This document shows, one piece after another, positions 1 to 9,305 of a DNA stretch of 64,000 nt. The notes beneath the pieces are model-generated. The model saw only the letters and a program-made list of their open reading frames with translations. It was not told where the DNA came from and made no database searches. The translations under genes were made by a program, and so were the position numbers. Within the stretch, counting starts at the first letter, position 1. Each line of letters starts with the position of its first letter. This stretch comes from CAYZJB01 sp964602985 (GTDB lineage Bacteria > CLD3 > SB21): assembly GCA_964602985.1 (NCBI GenBank), contig CAZRTJ010000013.1, positions 1 through 64,000 of the forward strand, in the 5' to 3' direction.

Positions 1-398
1 ATTAAAGGTGCGAAGAGCCGCTTAAAAAATTTCCACAACTATTGACATTATCTCCGAAAGCCACCAAAAATAGGGCATTCTCGATACGATAGCCATATGA
101 AAGTGGTTCTCCCACAGCCAGACAGCACACGTCCCTCTTGCGAACAAGCATCCGATGGGTCGTCCCACAGATCATTCATAAAGTGGTGCCGTCGCCGTGC
201 CGAAGCTGAAATAGGCTATAGAGCCTATACGATAGAGTCCATGTAGGCTTCCTGGCTGGGATGGAGAGTCAATCCGGATACTGCAGACATCCCACGCAGG
301 GTAGGTGCGTAGAAATTTTCTGCAGTTTCAGATTGCAATTCTGCAGGGCAATTGATAAAATTTCAGTCCACGGTTGAACTTCGGGAGGTTGTACACCC
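1..398. other. Gene-free 5' region
   Basis: No convincing gene lies in this stretch. The open frames here are short and lack start signals. A TTGACA hexamer sits at 42-47 without a good -10 partner. Two TTCTGCAG direct repeats (318-325 and 339-346) are exactly 21 bp apart and flank the predicted -35 of the promoter for the gene that follows. A further CTGCAG lies at 281-286. Confidence 0.5.
333..361 (+). promoter_or_regulatory. Putative sigma70-type promoter of the DHH gene
   Basis: TTGCAA (333-338), a 17-bp spacer, then TAAAAT (356-361). The predicted start is about 30 bp before the ATG at 399, which has a GGGAGG ribosome-binding site at 383-388. Confidence 0.4.
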
Positions 399-1289
399 AT
401 GCGATTGATTACGCGCACGGATTTGGATGGACTGACGTGTGCTGTGTTTATCACAGTGCTGGAAAAAATCGATGAAGTGATGTTTGCGGAACCGAAAGCC
501 ATGCAGGACGGGAAGGTCGCGGTCACCGATCACGACATCATCGCCAATCTCCCCTACCATCCCAACTGCGCCCTGTGGTTTGACCATCACACGAGTCAGA
601 TGCTTCATTCTGAAAAAGAAAACTATAAGGGCTTGTTCCAAGTCGCTCCCAGTTGCGCTCGCGTGATCTTCAACTTCTACCAGCAGCCGGAGGAATTGAA
701 GAAATTTGATCACCTGCTTGTCGAGACCGATCGCGTCGACAGCGCTCAGCTCAACATGGATGATGTCCTCAACCCCAAAGGCTGGGTCCTCGTGTCCTAC
801 ACGCTCGATCCCCGCTCCGGACTGGAGGCGTTTGAAGACTACTTTCAGCGAATGATCGGCTGGATCACTTCTCATACAGTCGATGAGATTCTGCAAATAC
901 CAGATGTCAAGGAAAAGGTCGATCGTTACCTGAACGACCAGGATCGATTCCGCGAAGCTCTCTTGAAATACTCCAAACAAGATGGCAACGTGGTGATTAC
1001 GGACCAGCGATCGGTGGAGAAATTTCCGTCCGGAAATCGATTTCTCATCTACACATTATTTCCGGAAACCAACATTTCCGTGCGGCTGTTCAAGGGACGG
1101 GATGCGGGGATCATCGTCTGTGCCATCGGCCACAGCATCTTCAATCGTACCTGCAAGACCGATGTAGGTAGTCTCTGTGCTTCATATGGCGGAGGCGGCC
1201 ACAAAGGCGCGGGCACATGCCAATTCCCTGAAGCCGAGGCCGACGCCAAGGTCAAGGAAATTGTGGCGAAACTCAAAGCCGCGGGCTGA
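399..1289 (+). CDS. DHH-family phosphoesterase
   Basis: The 296-residue protein has the DHH phosphoesterase layout. There is an N-terminal TRTDLDG with metal-binding D8 and D10, a DHD at 44-46, the signature FDHH at 61-64, and a C-terminal DHHA1-type GGGGHKGAG loop near 264-272. Family members hydrolyse phosphodiester bonds in oligoribonucleotides, cyclic dinucleotides or polyphosphate with Mn2+. The exact substrate cannot be told from sequence. The start is set by a good GGGAGG site. The stop overlaps the end of the convergent gene by 17 bp, so no terminator separates them. It is the only plus-strand gene in the first 20 kb. Confidence 0.85.
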   Translation: MRLITRTDLDGLTCAVFITVLEKIDEVMFAEPKAMQDGKVAVTDHDIIANLPYHPNCALWFDHHTSQMLHSEKENYKGLFQVAPSCARVIFNFYQQPEELKKFDHLLVETDRVDSAQLNMDDVLNPKGWVLVSYTLDPRSGLEAFEDYFQRMIGWITSHTVDEILQIPDVKEKVDRYLNDQDRFREALLKYSKQDGNVVITDQRSVEKFPSGNRFLIYTLFPETNISVRLFKGRDAGIIVCAIGHSIFNRTCKTDVGSLCASYGGGGHKGAGTCQFPEAEADAKVKEIVAKLKAAG

Positions 1290-2433
1290 TCGTATCCTCA
1301 ATCGTGACGCCGCGCAAACGTAGAGCCTGAATAAAGTCATCTGAAGGTACCGCGATTTCCTGTGGGACAACACCGCGAGAGAAGACCTGGCCAGCGCTCA
1401 TCATCTGGGCGATAATGGAGATTGGAAACGCGGTCATCCGCATCATCGCAGTGATCGCCTTGGACGGTACGCCGTAGTCGACAATCTGAAAGATCCGTCG
1501 TTTCTTCTCCCCTTCCACAATTCCATCCACTGTGACGCGTACGAGGACGGCGTCGGGACCGTCAAACGAAAGTGCATTCCTGAGCAGCGCCGATAAGACC
1601 TCACGGGGAGCTATCTTCATGGTACCGATGGTCTTGGGCTGACTGTCCGTCAGCCCCAAGTCCATGAGGAGCCGAAATTGAGCCGCATGTCCTGGATATC
1701 GGATAGTCTTATAATCGAGGTTGCGGACTCGCTTCTTGTACGTCACGGGCAACGTGGATGTCCCACCAGACGTATTGAACGCTTCAAGTTGGCCAAATGG
1801 CGGAGGAAATTCCAGTGTCTCAATCTCCTCCATCGGCGGCATCGTGACGACGCGTCCATCGCGCAATTTCACACAGGGCTCGACGTACTCGTTGATGAGT
1901 CCGTCGACGGCGAACACCAGTGCGTAATTCATGGGAGGCTGCGGGTGTACCGGGAGCCCGCCTACGCGAATCTGCACCTCATCTACCGAATCCATCGAAC
2001 CGACGCCCGCCGCGACAAGGACAGACACCATGCCAGGTGCGAGTCCACAGTCGGGAATCACACACACATCCTTCGCTTTTGCCATTCGGTTCATCTTGCG
2101 TTGAGCGTTCACTACCGTGTTGTTGCCACCTAAGTCGCAAAAGTGGCAGCCGCAGGATATGGCCAACCGTGTCAGTTCTTCATTGAATCGGTAACTAACC
2201 GCACCGATCACCGTATCCACATCCTTCATCATCCGTCGGAGCGAGCCTTTGTCGCGAATATCCACACGAACGAACCGCACGCGCCGATCCGACGCCTTTG
2301 CATATTTCCTGGCTTCCCGCAACGACCGTTGGGATGAGTCGGCGACCCATACGCGCTCCGTGGATTCGTTCTGTAATAAGTCATACAGGACCGCCCGCCC
2401 CATCAAGCCTGCACCCAGCACAAGGAATTTCAT
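1273..2433 (-). CDS. Saccharopine dehydrogenase-family oxidoreductase
   Basis: This 386-residue protein opens with a Rossmann fold (MKFLVLGAGLMGRAV; GAGLMG nucleotide loop) and continues as a saccharopine/homospermidine/lysine-6-dehydrogenase-like enzyme. It has a GGNN segment and a CDLGG segment near residue 100, as in that family. The ATG at 2433 overlaps the RsmB stop (ATGA) and has a GGAG site about 9 nt upstream. A longer frame reaching 2532 lies inside rsmB and is rejected. Substrate is not determined. A lysine-derived substrate is attractive because lysine 6-aminotransferase and a semialdehyde-type dehydrogenase lie on the same strand a few genes upstream. Confidence 0.85.
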   Translation of the reverse strand: MKFLVLGAGLMGRAVLYDLLQNESTERVWVADSSQRSLREARKYAKASDRRVRFVRVDIRDKGSLRRMMKDVDTVIGAVSYRFNEELTRLAISCGCHFCDLGGNNTVVNAQRKMNRMAKAKDVCVIPDCGLAPGMVSVLVAAGVGSMDSVDEVQIRVGGLPVHPQPPMNYALVFAVDGLINEYVEPCVKLRDGRVVTMPPMEEIETLEFPPPFGQLEAFNTSGGTSTLPVTYKKRVRNLDYKTIRYPGHAAQFRLLMDLGLTDSQPKTIGTMKIAPREVLSALLRNALSFDGPDAVLVRVTVDGIVEGEKKRRIFQIVDYGVPSKAITAMMRMTAFPISIIAQMMSAGQVFSRGVVPQEIAVPSDDFIQALRLRGVTIEDTISPRL

Positions 2434-3953
2434 GTGACCGATCTCCGCATTTTGCATCCGAAAAATCCCCCCAGATTGTGTTTGAACGGACGGATCGAAA
2501 AGTAACCGTCTTCCGTCGCAAAAGCGTTCCATGCATCCCCCTGCACCGGCTCAACGTGAAATTCAGCATGCCGCCGCAAAAAATCTCCCACAACCTCCTC
2601 GTTCTCTCGCCGCAGCAACGTGCAGGTAGCGTAGATCAGCGATCCGCCGGGTCGAACACAGGAGCTGTAGCGCTCCAGAATTTCAGACTGCTCCCTATGC
2701 AGATTCTCGACATCGGTCTCTTCCAGCCGTATCCGAATGTCCGGATTGCGACTGATTGTGCCGAGTCCACTGCAAGGTGCGTCGACAAGGACGACATCCG
2801 CCTGCTCTTGCAGACTCTGCCATTTGACGTCATCCAAGCCAATCTCGATATTGCTGCAACCGTTCCGCGTCGCGCGTTCCCGCAATTCCTCCAATGCTTC
2901 ATGATGAACGTCCCCGCAGACGATGCGACCCCGATCCTGCATGTGTGCCGAAAACGCAAGAGATTTGCCGCCCGCCCCGGCGCAGGCGTCCACCACCAGC
3001 ATACCCTCCCGAACTCCGCACCATTCCGCAAAGAGTTGACTCGATTCCTCCTGCACCTCAAACAACCCAGCTGCAAACTGCGGGGTTTGGAATAACTCTC
3101 CCTTTCCCGAAATATACAATCCGTGAGGGGCAAATCGAGACTTCATCACGGAGTATCCTAAACTTTTCAGTTGCTCCAACAGTTGATCCGCGGTTACTCG
3201 TTGCGTGTTGGCACGAATGGTCAAGTGCGTATCCCCGTTGTTAAACTCGCAGATCCTCTGGGCGTTTTCGAAACCATACTCATCGATCCAGCGCTGAACC
3301 ATCCACAATGGATGCGATGTGTAAATCGCAAGGCCTTCCGCCGTCGCGCGATTCGGATACGGGACGACGTTCTTTTGTTGCGCCAGTTCCTTAATGAAAT
3401 TTCGGATATCGCCGCCGTGAACCGAGAGGGGCCGGGGTAGTGTTGCGTCGATGATTTCACGGGTTCTTTTGGCAGCTTTGTGCAGCAGCAGGACCTGCAA
3501 AGTTGCCATGCGCAGCAGGATACGGATCATCATGTCCAGTCCGGACGCATCGGCTTTGATCACGCGCGAAATCACGTAATCGATCCGGACTTGCCATTTT
3601 GCCGTGTATTGGGCAAGACGAGTGACCCATCCTTTATCCCGTGAGGATAATTTCGGCTCCTTCCGAATGGCCTCGCGAACAAGCAAGTCAAGACGGCGGC
3701 CGGTTCGTTCGAATTCCCGCAACACACCGAACGCAACGCGGCTGCACAGAACTTCATTTAATTCCTCGTGAACGTCCGGTGCATGCACCTTCTGGAAAGG
3801 CTTTTGCTTGTGGCGAGCTTTGGGCCGTCGGACCTCGCGGGTGGGCTGTCCGTAGAGATGCTCCAGTCCGGGCGAAATATTGCTGATGGGTTTTCTTTCC
3901 GAACCGGACGACTTCTTGCCCGAAGACTTATGCTTCTTGTGGTGCGATTTCAT
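2430..3953 (-). CDS. rsmB: 16S rRNA m5C967 methyltransferase RsmB-like
   Basis: The product has an N-terminal NusB-like helical RNA-binding region (about 70-200) and a C-terminal SAM-dependent m5C methyltransferase domain. The SAM loop is VDACAGAGGKS, motif IV is DAPCSG (Cys about 394) and the catalytic motif is YATC (Cys about 444). This matches the family that methylates C967 of 16S rRNA. At 507 residues it is longer than typical RsmB (about 430) because of a Lys/His-rich, probably disordered N-terminal tail of about 60 residues. A later start is possible. It is coupled to the downstream dehydrogenase gene by an ATGA overlap. Confidence 0.9.
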   Translation of the reverse strand: MKSHHKKHKSSGKKSSGSERKPISNISPGLEHLYGQPTREVRRPKARHKQKPFQKVHAPDVHEELNEVLCSRVAFGVLREFERTGRRLDLLVREAIRKEPKLSSRDKGWVTRLAQYTAKWQVRIDYVISRVIKADASGLDMMIRILLRMATLQVLLLHKAAKRTREIIDATLPRPLSVHGGDIRNFIKELAQQKNVVPYPNRATAEGLAIYTSHPLWMVQRWIDEYGFENAQRICEFNNGDTHLTIRANTQRVTADQLLEQLKSLGYSVMKSRFAPHGLYISGKGELFQTPQFAAGLFEVQEESSQLFAEWCGVREGMLVVDACAGAGGKSLAFSAHMQDRGRIVCGDVHHEALEELRERATRNGCSNIEIGLDDVKWQSLQEQADVVLVDAPCSGLGTISRNPDIRIRLEETDVENLHREQSEILERYSSCVRPGGSLIYATCTLLRRENEEVVGDFLRRHAEFHVEPVQGDAWNAFATEDGYFSIRPFKHNLGGFFGCKMRRSVT

Positions 3954-3987
3954 CCGCCAAGAAACCGGGATACGACGCTACAGTTAC

Positions 3988-5349
3988 TCAGACAATCTTT
4001 CGGTCAATTTTGTTCAACAAATCGGTCAATTCTCTTGTTTTGTCCTCATAACCCTTCTTACCGAGGAGCGCAAACATGTTCGACTTGTATGCTTCCACGC
4101 CCGGCTGGTCAAATGGATTCACGCGCAACAAGTAACCGCTCATGGCGCACGCTTTTTCGAAAAAGAAAATAAGCTGGCCGACGTAATACGGCGAGAGTTC
4201 GGGGATTAACACGGTCATGTTCGGCACGCGGCCGTCCCGGTGCGCCAACGCCACACCTTGATAGGCGCGCTCGTTGACGAAATCAAACTCCTTTCCGGAC
4301 AGGAAATTGAATCCGTCTGTGTCAGACTCCAGGGCCGGTACCGTTGCTTTGCCCTTTTGTCCTTCGATCCAAAGAAGGGTCTCGAAAATATTGCGCGAGC
4401 CCTGCTGCACCCACTGTCCCATTGAATGAAGGTCCGTCGAATAATCGACGGAGGCGGGATAGAGACTCCGGTTCTCCTTGCCTTCACTTTCACCGTATAA
4501 CTGTTTCCACCACTCCGCGAAATAGTGCAACGAGGGCTCGAAGTTGGCCAGAATTTCGATCGCTTTGCCATTGGAATACATGAGGTAGCGAAGAACCGCA
4601 TACATGTATGCAGGATTCGTCTTCAAACTCGGGTCGCGAAGTCGATCCGCCATATCCCTCGCGCCCTGGAGCAATTCATTAATATTAACGCCGGAAACGG
4701 CGATGGGAAGCAAACCCACAGGAGTCAGGACCGAGTATCTTCCGCCCACATCGTCGGGAATCACGTACGTCTTCCATCCGTCTGTTTCGGCCATCTTCTT
4801 GAGAGCGCCCTTGTTGGCGTCGGTCGTTGCCACAATGCGCTGCTTCACCTGTCCGCTCGCCATGACGGACAACATGGCGTCCTTCAGAAATCGCAAAGCC
4901 AGCGCGGGTTCGGTTGTGGTTCCTGATTTCGAGATCACGTTAACCGAAATGCGCTTGTTTTGAAGAAGGTCCTTCAGGTCGCCAAGATATTTTCCAGACA
5001 TGTGGTGACCGGCAAAAATAATTTGCGGCGTTTTCTGAGGAAGACTCGCGTGAAAGGAATGCGCCAGTGCATCGATCACCGATTTTGCGCCCAAGTAGGA
5101 CCCACCAATCCCGATGACCACGAACACGTCGCTGGATTTTTGAATGTCCTCCGCAGTCCGCATCAGGTCTTCCAACTCATGAGCGGTATACTTGTGAGGC
5201 AAGTCCAACCAACCAAGAAATTCCGATCCCACACCGGTCCGGTCGTCAATGATCTTGTGGATATCGTCCACTTTGGACTGCATCTTGACAATATCCTTTT
5301 CCCGGATGAAGTCGAGCATGTACGTGTAATCCAGACGGAGAAATGACAT
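3988..5349 (-). CDS. pgi: Glucose-6-phosphate isomerase
   Basis: This 453-residue enzyme interconverts glucose-6-phosphate and fructose-6-phosphate. Recognisable segments are VVIGIGGSYLGAKS (sugar-phosphate loop), the VISKSGTTTEPA SIS motif, GGRYSVLTPVGLLP, and the C-terminal QPGVEAYK with the catalytic Lys region. The length fits the short bacterial (Bacillus-like) form. The ATG at 5349 has GGGAG upstream. The longer open frame up to 5427 begins inside the tRNA-Pro gene and is not the true start. It lies between tRNA-Pro and rsmB. The other glycolytic genes of the window are 38 kb away. Confidence 0.95.
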   Translation of the reverse strand: MSFLRLDYTYMLDFIREKDIVKMQSKVDDIHKIIDDRTGVGSEFLGWLDLPHKYTAHELEDLMRTAEDIQKSSDVFVVIGIGGSYLGAKSVIDALAHSFHASLPQKTPQIIFAGHHMSGKYLGDLKDLLQNKRISVNVISKSGTTTEPALALRFLKDAMLSVMASGQVKQRIVATTDANKGALKKMAETDGWKTYVIPDDVGGRYSVLTPVGLLPIAVSGVNINELLQGARDMADRLRDPSLKTNPAYMYAVLRYLMYSNGKAIEILANFEPSLHYFAEWWKQLYGESEGKENRSLYPASVDYSTDLHSMGQWVQQGSRNIFETLLWIEGQKGKATVPALESDTDGFNFLSGKEFDFVNERAYQGVALAHRDGRVPNMTVLIPELSPYYVGQLIFFFEKACAMSGYLLRVNPFDQPGVEAYKSNMFALLGKKGYEDKTRELTDLLNKIDRKIV

Positions 5350-5393
5350 AACAAACTCCCAGTGAGTTTTGGATCCGTGCGAAAGTGCGTATG

Positions 5394-5472
<79 letters not shown>

Positions 5473-5482
5473 AACGGCTGAC

Positions 5483-5511
5483 AATATAAACGAATCTCTA
5501 TCAAGAACCAA
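5483..5511 (-). promoter_or_regulatory. Putative promoter of tRNA-Pro (and pgi)
   Basis: On the minus strand TTGGTT (5506-5511), a 17-bp spacer and TATATT (5483-5488) lie about 10 bp before the tRNA 5' end. The -35 box is inside the last codons of the lysine aminotransferase gene. Confidence 0.5.
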
Positions 5512-6853
5512 CTTCGCTGACCGACTTGCGCAAAAGAGATGCGGCTTCATCCACTTCCGCCGCTGTGACGTTTAGAGCGGGGCGGACGCGAATGGACTTC
5601 TCACCGCACTTGAGGATCAGCAACCCGTTTTCTGCCGCCTTCTTGTGCAATCGATCCCTCAATTCCTCCGACGGCAAATCAAACGCGCACAACAATCCCA
5701 TGCCCCGTGCATTGCTCACGGCGCCAAACTCCTCAGCCAACCGACCCAAGGCCGTTTGCAGACGTTCTCCCTGTTTCCGGACGTTGTCAATCAACTTTTC
5801 TTCGTCGATAATGTTCAGATACCAAGTGGAACGGTACATGTCCGCCAGATTGCCTCCCCAAGTGGAGTTGATTCGACCGGCCTTTGCGAAAACATGATTC
5901 GCAACCTCATCGATTCGTTTACCCGCGAGAATACCACAGACTTGCATCTTCTTTCCAAATGAAAGAATGTCGGGGCGGACACCGATGACCTGGTGCGCCC
6001 AAAACGAGCCCGTCAGTCCGACACCCGTTTGGACCTCGTCGTATATCATCAACATCTCATTTTCATCGCACAGCGTCCGAAGCGCCTGGTGAAATTCCTT
6101 CCGAAAGTGATTGTCCCCGCCTTCGGCTTGGATCGGTTCCAGGATGAGAGCCGCGATCCGGTTCTTGTGCCTGGAGATCTGGTCTTTGATGAAATGTAAC
6201 GACTGGGCTTCTCGCTTCTGCACGTCCGACAAAGTGTCCGCCGTCAGTGGGAAGTGAATCTTCGGGTTGGGCGCTTTGATCCAATCGAACTTTGGAAAGT
6301 ACTGCACCTTATGGTGATAGTGGGTGTTGGTCATGGTCATGGTGTATCCCGAGCGCCCGTGAAACGCCTCTTGAAAGTAAATCACCTTCAGGCTGTTGAC
6401 GAACCCCTCCTCTTCTTCCCGCGTGCCGAATCCGTCCGGGAATTGCTTTCGTACTTTCCAATCAAACGCCGTCTTCAATGCGTTTTCCACGGCCAACGCC
6501 CCGCCCGAAACAAGGAACAAATGCGGCAAATAGTCCGGGATACCCACCCGGTCAAACGTAGCGACGAATTCCGCCATAATCGATGTGTAGACATCCGAAT
6601 TGGAGGGATTGTTGGTCGCGGCGTCGATCAGGCCATTTCGAAATTCTTGGGTTTGCATCGCCGGGTGATTCATGCCGATCGGAGAGGACGCAAAAAACGA
6701 AAAAAAATCAAGAAACGTCCGACCGGTCCTGGCATCGACGATGCGCGAACCCTGGCTCTTCTTCGTGTCGAGGACCATGTCGTATCCGTCGACGAGCATT
6801 CGTTTGCGAAGCGTGTTGTGTACCTGATCGGGTGCTACGGATATGCGATTCAT
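5501..6853 (-). CDS. lat: L-lysine 6-transaminase
   Basis: This 450-residue class III (PLP fold type I) aminotransferase fits L-lysine epsilon-aminotransferase (LAT). That enzyme moves the 6-amino group of lysine to 2-oxoglutarate, giving 2-aminoadipate 6-semialdehyde. Visible features are FFSFFASSPIGMNHP near 51-64, NNPSNSD near 81-87, the AEGGD substrate loop (Glu244), YDEVQTG (Asp272) and the PLP lysine in SFGKK (K301/K302). These positions agree with characterised LATs of about 450 residues. It is followed on the strand by tRNA-Pro and preceded by an aldehyde dehydrogenase, which makes a two-step lysine to 2-aminoadipate route likely. Confidence 0.9.
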   Translation of the reverse strand: MNRISVAPDQVHNTLRKRMLVDGYDMVLDTKKSQGSRIVDARTGRTFLDFFSFFASSPIGMNHPAMQTQEFRNGLIDAATNNPSNSDVYTSIMAEFVATFDRVGIPDYLPHLFLVSGGALAVENALKTAFDWKVRKQFPDGFGTREEEEGFVNSLKVIYFQEAFHGRSGYTMTMTNTHYHHKVQYFPKFDWIKAPNPKIHFPLTADTLSDVQKREAQSLHFIKDQISRHKNRIAALILEPIQAEGGDNHFRKEFHQALRTLCDENEMLMIYDEVQTGVGLTGSFWAHQVIGVRPDILSFGKKMQVCGILAGKRIDEVANHVFAKAGRINSTWGGNLADMYRSTWYLNIIDEEKLIDNVRKQGERLQTALGRLAEEFGAVSNARGMGLLCAFDLPSEELRDRLHKKAAENGLLILKCGEKSIRVRPALNVTAAEVDEAASLLRKSVSEVGS

Positions 6854-6969
6854 GTGAGTCTTCCTTTCTTCGTTGTGGGGTGGATCGTAGGGAAGGAGGA
6901 TCTCATTCGTCCCACACCGGCTTCAACTCCGCTTGACGGATGTCCAGCCGCGAAGCGGCAGAACGGATG

Positions 6970-8451
6970 TCACGCATCGTAGTTATCAATCTGCGCTCGC
7001 TGAAGTTTGTCGGAATAGTCCACGTAAATCGTCTTGACTTCGCTGTAAAATTCGTATACAGGCCAACCGCCCTCGCGGTGCCCATTTCCAGTTTCTTTGA
7101 CGCCGCCAAAAGGCAAGTGAGCCTCCGCCCCGATGGTTGGCGCGTTAATGTAGGTGATCCCCGTCTTGATGTCGCGCATCGCGCGGTACGCCAGGTTGAC
7201 ATCGCGCGTGTAGAGCGAAGAAGACAATCCGTAAACGGTTCCATTGAGTACGCGAATTGCTTCCTCATAGCCGGAGACCTTGATCACGGACAAGACCGGA
7301 CCAAAAATCTCCTCCTGCTCGATCCGCATGCCGGATCGGACGTTTGTGAAAAGGGTCGGCTTGTAGAACCATCCATTCGCGCAGTCCCCTTCCGTGTGTC
7401 GTGCGCCTCCCGTAACGAGTTTGGCGCCTTCCTCCAGCCCGATCTTCACATACCGCTCTACTTTGTCCAGCGATTCCTTGTGGATGAGCGGCCCCACCTG
7501 ATTGCCCTCTTTCAGACCATCCCCGATTCGCAAGCCCGCGGCCGCCTTCGCCAGCTTTTCGACAAACCCATCGTGAACCTTTTCATGGAGAATTAATCGG
7601 CTTGTCGCTGTGCATCGTTGTCCCGTGGTGCCGAAGGCGCCCCACAGCACGCCATCCAGTGCCAAATCGAGGTTGGCGTCATCCATCACGACTTGTGCGT
7701 TCTTCCCACCCATTTCCAGCGAAACCCGTTTGAGATCTCGTCCGCATTGAGACGCGATCAATCGGCCTGTCGCCGAACTGCCTGTAAAACTGATCAATTC
7801 GACATCACGATGCGACACGATGGCCGCGCCGACTTCCTCCCCTGTGCCGTGCACCAGGTTGACCACGCCGGGCGGGATGCCGGCCTCCTCCAACACCTGA
7901 ACCAACATCGTGCCTGTTTTCGGAACATCCTCCGCGGGCTTGAACACCACGGTGTTGCCGCAGAGCAGAGCCGGAAACATCTTCCACGTCGGAATCGCGA
8001 GGGGAAAATTGAAAGGACAGATCAATCCGGCCACTCCGATCGGCATACGCACGGCCATCGCAAATTTGTCCGGCAACTCCGACGGAACGGTAAAGGAAAA
8101 AAGCCGACGACCTTCTGTCGCAGCGTAATACGCCGTGTCAATCCCTTCCTGCACGTCTCCTCGGGTCTCCGCAAGAACCTTGCCCATCTCGCGCGTCATT
8201 TCACGCGCAAACTCTTCCTTCCGGGCGACGAGAATGTCCCCGACGCGTCTGAGAATTTCGCCCCGCTTCGGGGCCGGCGTCAGTCGCCAGCCATCCCACG
8301 CCTTGCGTGCCGCCTCTACCGCAAGAGCAACATCTTCCCTGGTACTCTTTGGAAAATGGCCAATCACCTCGTTCCAATTGGCCGGATTCCGATTTTCAAA
8401 CGTGTTTGCGGCGTCCCGCCATTTTCCATCGATGTAATTTTGAAACTTCAT
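6970..8451 (-). CDS. Aldehyde dehydrogenase, probably 2-aminoadipate-semialdehyde type
   Basis: A 493-residue NAD(P)-dependent aldehyde dehydrogenase. The conserved PFNFP (146-150) and FTGSSATG (222-229) cofactor segments, the general base in LEMGGK (Glu246) and the catalytic cysteine in GQRCTA (Cys280) are all present. The C-terminus has EIFGPVL and PFGGVKETGNGHREGG. The overall pattern is like ALDH7/alpha-aminoadipic semialdehyde dehydrogenases and like other glutarate-type ALDHs. Its position directly upstream of lat makes oxidation of 2-aminoadipate 6-semialdehyde the best guess. Substrate is inferred from context only. Confidence 0.85.
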   Translation of the reverse strand: MKFQNYIDGKWRDAANTFENRNPANWNEVIGHFPKSTREDVALAVEAARKAWDGWRLTPAPKRGEILRRVGDILVARKEEFAREMTREMGKVLAETRGDVQEGIDTAYYAATEGRRLFSFTVPSELPDKFAMAVRMPIGVAGLICPFNFPLAIPTWKMFPALLCGNTVVFKPAEDVPKTGTMLVQVLEEAGIPPGVVNLVHGTGEEVGAAIVSHRDVELISFTGSSATGRLIASQCGRDLKRVSLEMGGKNAQVVMDDANLDLALDGVLWGAFGTTGQRCTATSRLILHEKVHDGFVEKLAKAAAGLRIGDGLKEGNQVGPLIHKESLDKVERYVKIGLEEGAKLVTGGARHTEGDCANGWFYKPTLFTNVRSGMRIEQEEIFGPVLSVIKVSGYEEAIRVLNGTVYGLSSSLYTRDVNLAYRAMRDIKTGITYINAPTIGAEAHLPFGGVKETGNGHREGGWPVYEFYSEVKTIYVDYSDKLQRAQIDNYDA

Positions 8452-8457
8452 ACCGTC

Positions 8458-8655
8458 CTACAAATTTCGATTGATCCGATTGCGAAACCCCTCAGTGCGC
8501 ATGGCGCGACCCATCACTGCACCCAGCAGGGTCAGCGTGCCTCCAATGATCGCTCCCACAATACTGATCCCCGGGGGAAGGACACTGGTCACCAGCATGT
8601 ACAACCCGACCAGCAACCACAACCACCACAGTTTGACGACCCACAGAAAGCCCAT
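8458..8655 (-). CDS. Small two-helix membrane protein
   Basis: A 65-residue protein starting MGFLWVVKLWWLWLL. It has two hydrophobic segments (about 3-24 and 27-48) joined by PPG and ends in an Arg/Asn-rich cytoplasmic tail. The ATG at 8655 has a strong AAGGAG site. The longer frame to 8781 overlaps the previous gene and lacks a good start. It sits 4 bp downstream of the FG-GAP-like gene and 6 bp before the aldehyde dehydrogenase, so it is part of the operon. No family was recognised. Confidence 0.7.
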   Translation of the reverse strand: MGFLWVVKLWWLWLLVGLYMLVTSVLPPGISIVGAIIGGTLTLLGAVMGRAMRTEGFRNRINRNL

Positions 8656-8659
8656 GACG

Positions 8660-9304
8660 TTACTCCTTGGTTTCGCGAACCAGCCGTCCGCCATCCATGA
8701 CAAACAACATCGTATTCGTTCGCACCGATTCACCCTCCTCTTCCGGATACCACACTTGATCCACGCGCAACCGATACGCATGCTCTCCCCGGTAGAGCAT
8801 GAAATTGCAAGAGGACTGAAAGCCGGCTTCGGTCGCCATCTGAAAAGCCGGTGAGAATGAGCGTGTGGTCAGATCAAACGAATACACAGAACAGTTCTTC
8901 GAACCGTCGCGATTCGTCAGGACCGAGTACACTTCCGATCGCCCGTCCTGATCCAAATCGGCAAGCCGTATGTCCTGGATTCCTCCCCCCTGACTGCGAT
9001 TGAGAACCGCACACTGCCATTCGCTTCCCGTCCAATGATAAGCCAGCACAAAATACACATTCTTGCCCACAATGTCACCGGCGACAATGATTTCTGAATT
9101 TCCGTCGTCATCCAGATCTTCAAAAAATCCGTGAAAAACGGAAAATTCCAGTACAGCCATCTCTTCCGATAATCGCAGATCATATTGTTCTTCCGCATCT
9201 CTTACGGCGTTTTGCAGATAGTCGCGTGACGTGAGGGAGGGTACGTCCGAATGATCCAGAACCGACAAGGCACCGAAGCAAGCAAGGGTGAGTAGGAAAT
9301 TCAT
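8660..9304 (-). CDS. Exported FG-GAP/VCBS-like repeat protein
   Basis: A 214-residue protein with a hydrophobic N-terminal segment (MNFLLTLACFGALS) that may be a short signal peptide. It contains two Asp-rich calcium-loop-like motifs, DLDDDGNSEIIVAGD and DLDQDGRSEVYSV, typical of FG-GAP/VCBS beta-propeller repeats. The ATG at 9304 follows the E1 beta stop (TAA) by one base. A start six codons earlier would overlap that gene. Function is unknown. Such repeats usually occur in extracytoplasmic proteins, and its presence among metabolic genes is unexplained. Confidence 0.7.
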   Translation of the reverse strand: MNFLLTLACFGALSVLDHSDVPSLTSRDYLQNAVRDAEEQYDLRLSEEMAVLEFSVFHGFFEDLDDDGNSEIIVAGDIVGKNVYFVLAYHWTGSEWQCAVLNRSQGGGIQDIRLADLDQDGRSEVYSVLTNRDGSKNCSVYSFDLTTRSFSPAFQMATEAGFQSSCNFMLYRGEHAYRLRVDQVWYPEEEGESVRTNTMLFVMDGGRLVRETKE

Positions 9305-9305
9305 C

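Noticed and set aside
7618..8700. Long plus-strand frame of 360 codons
   Set aside because: It is antisense to the aldehyde dehydrogenase, lacks a recognisable motif and is a GC-driven shadow frame.
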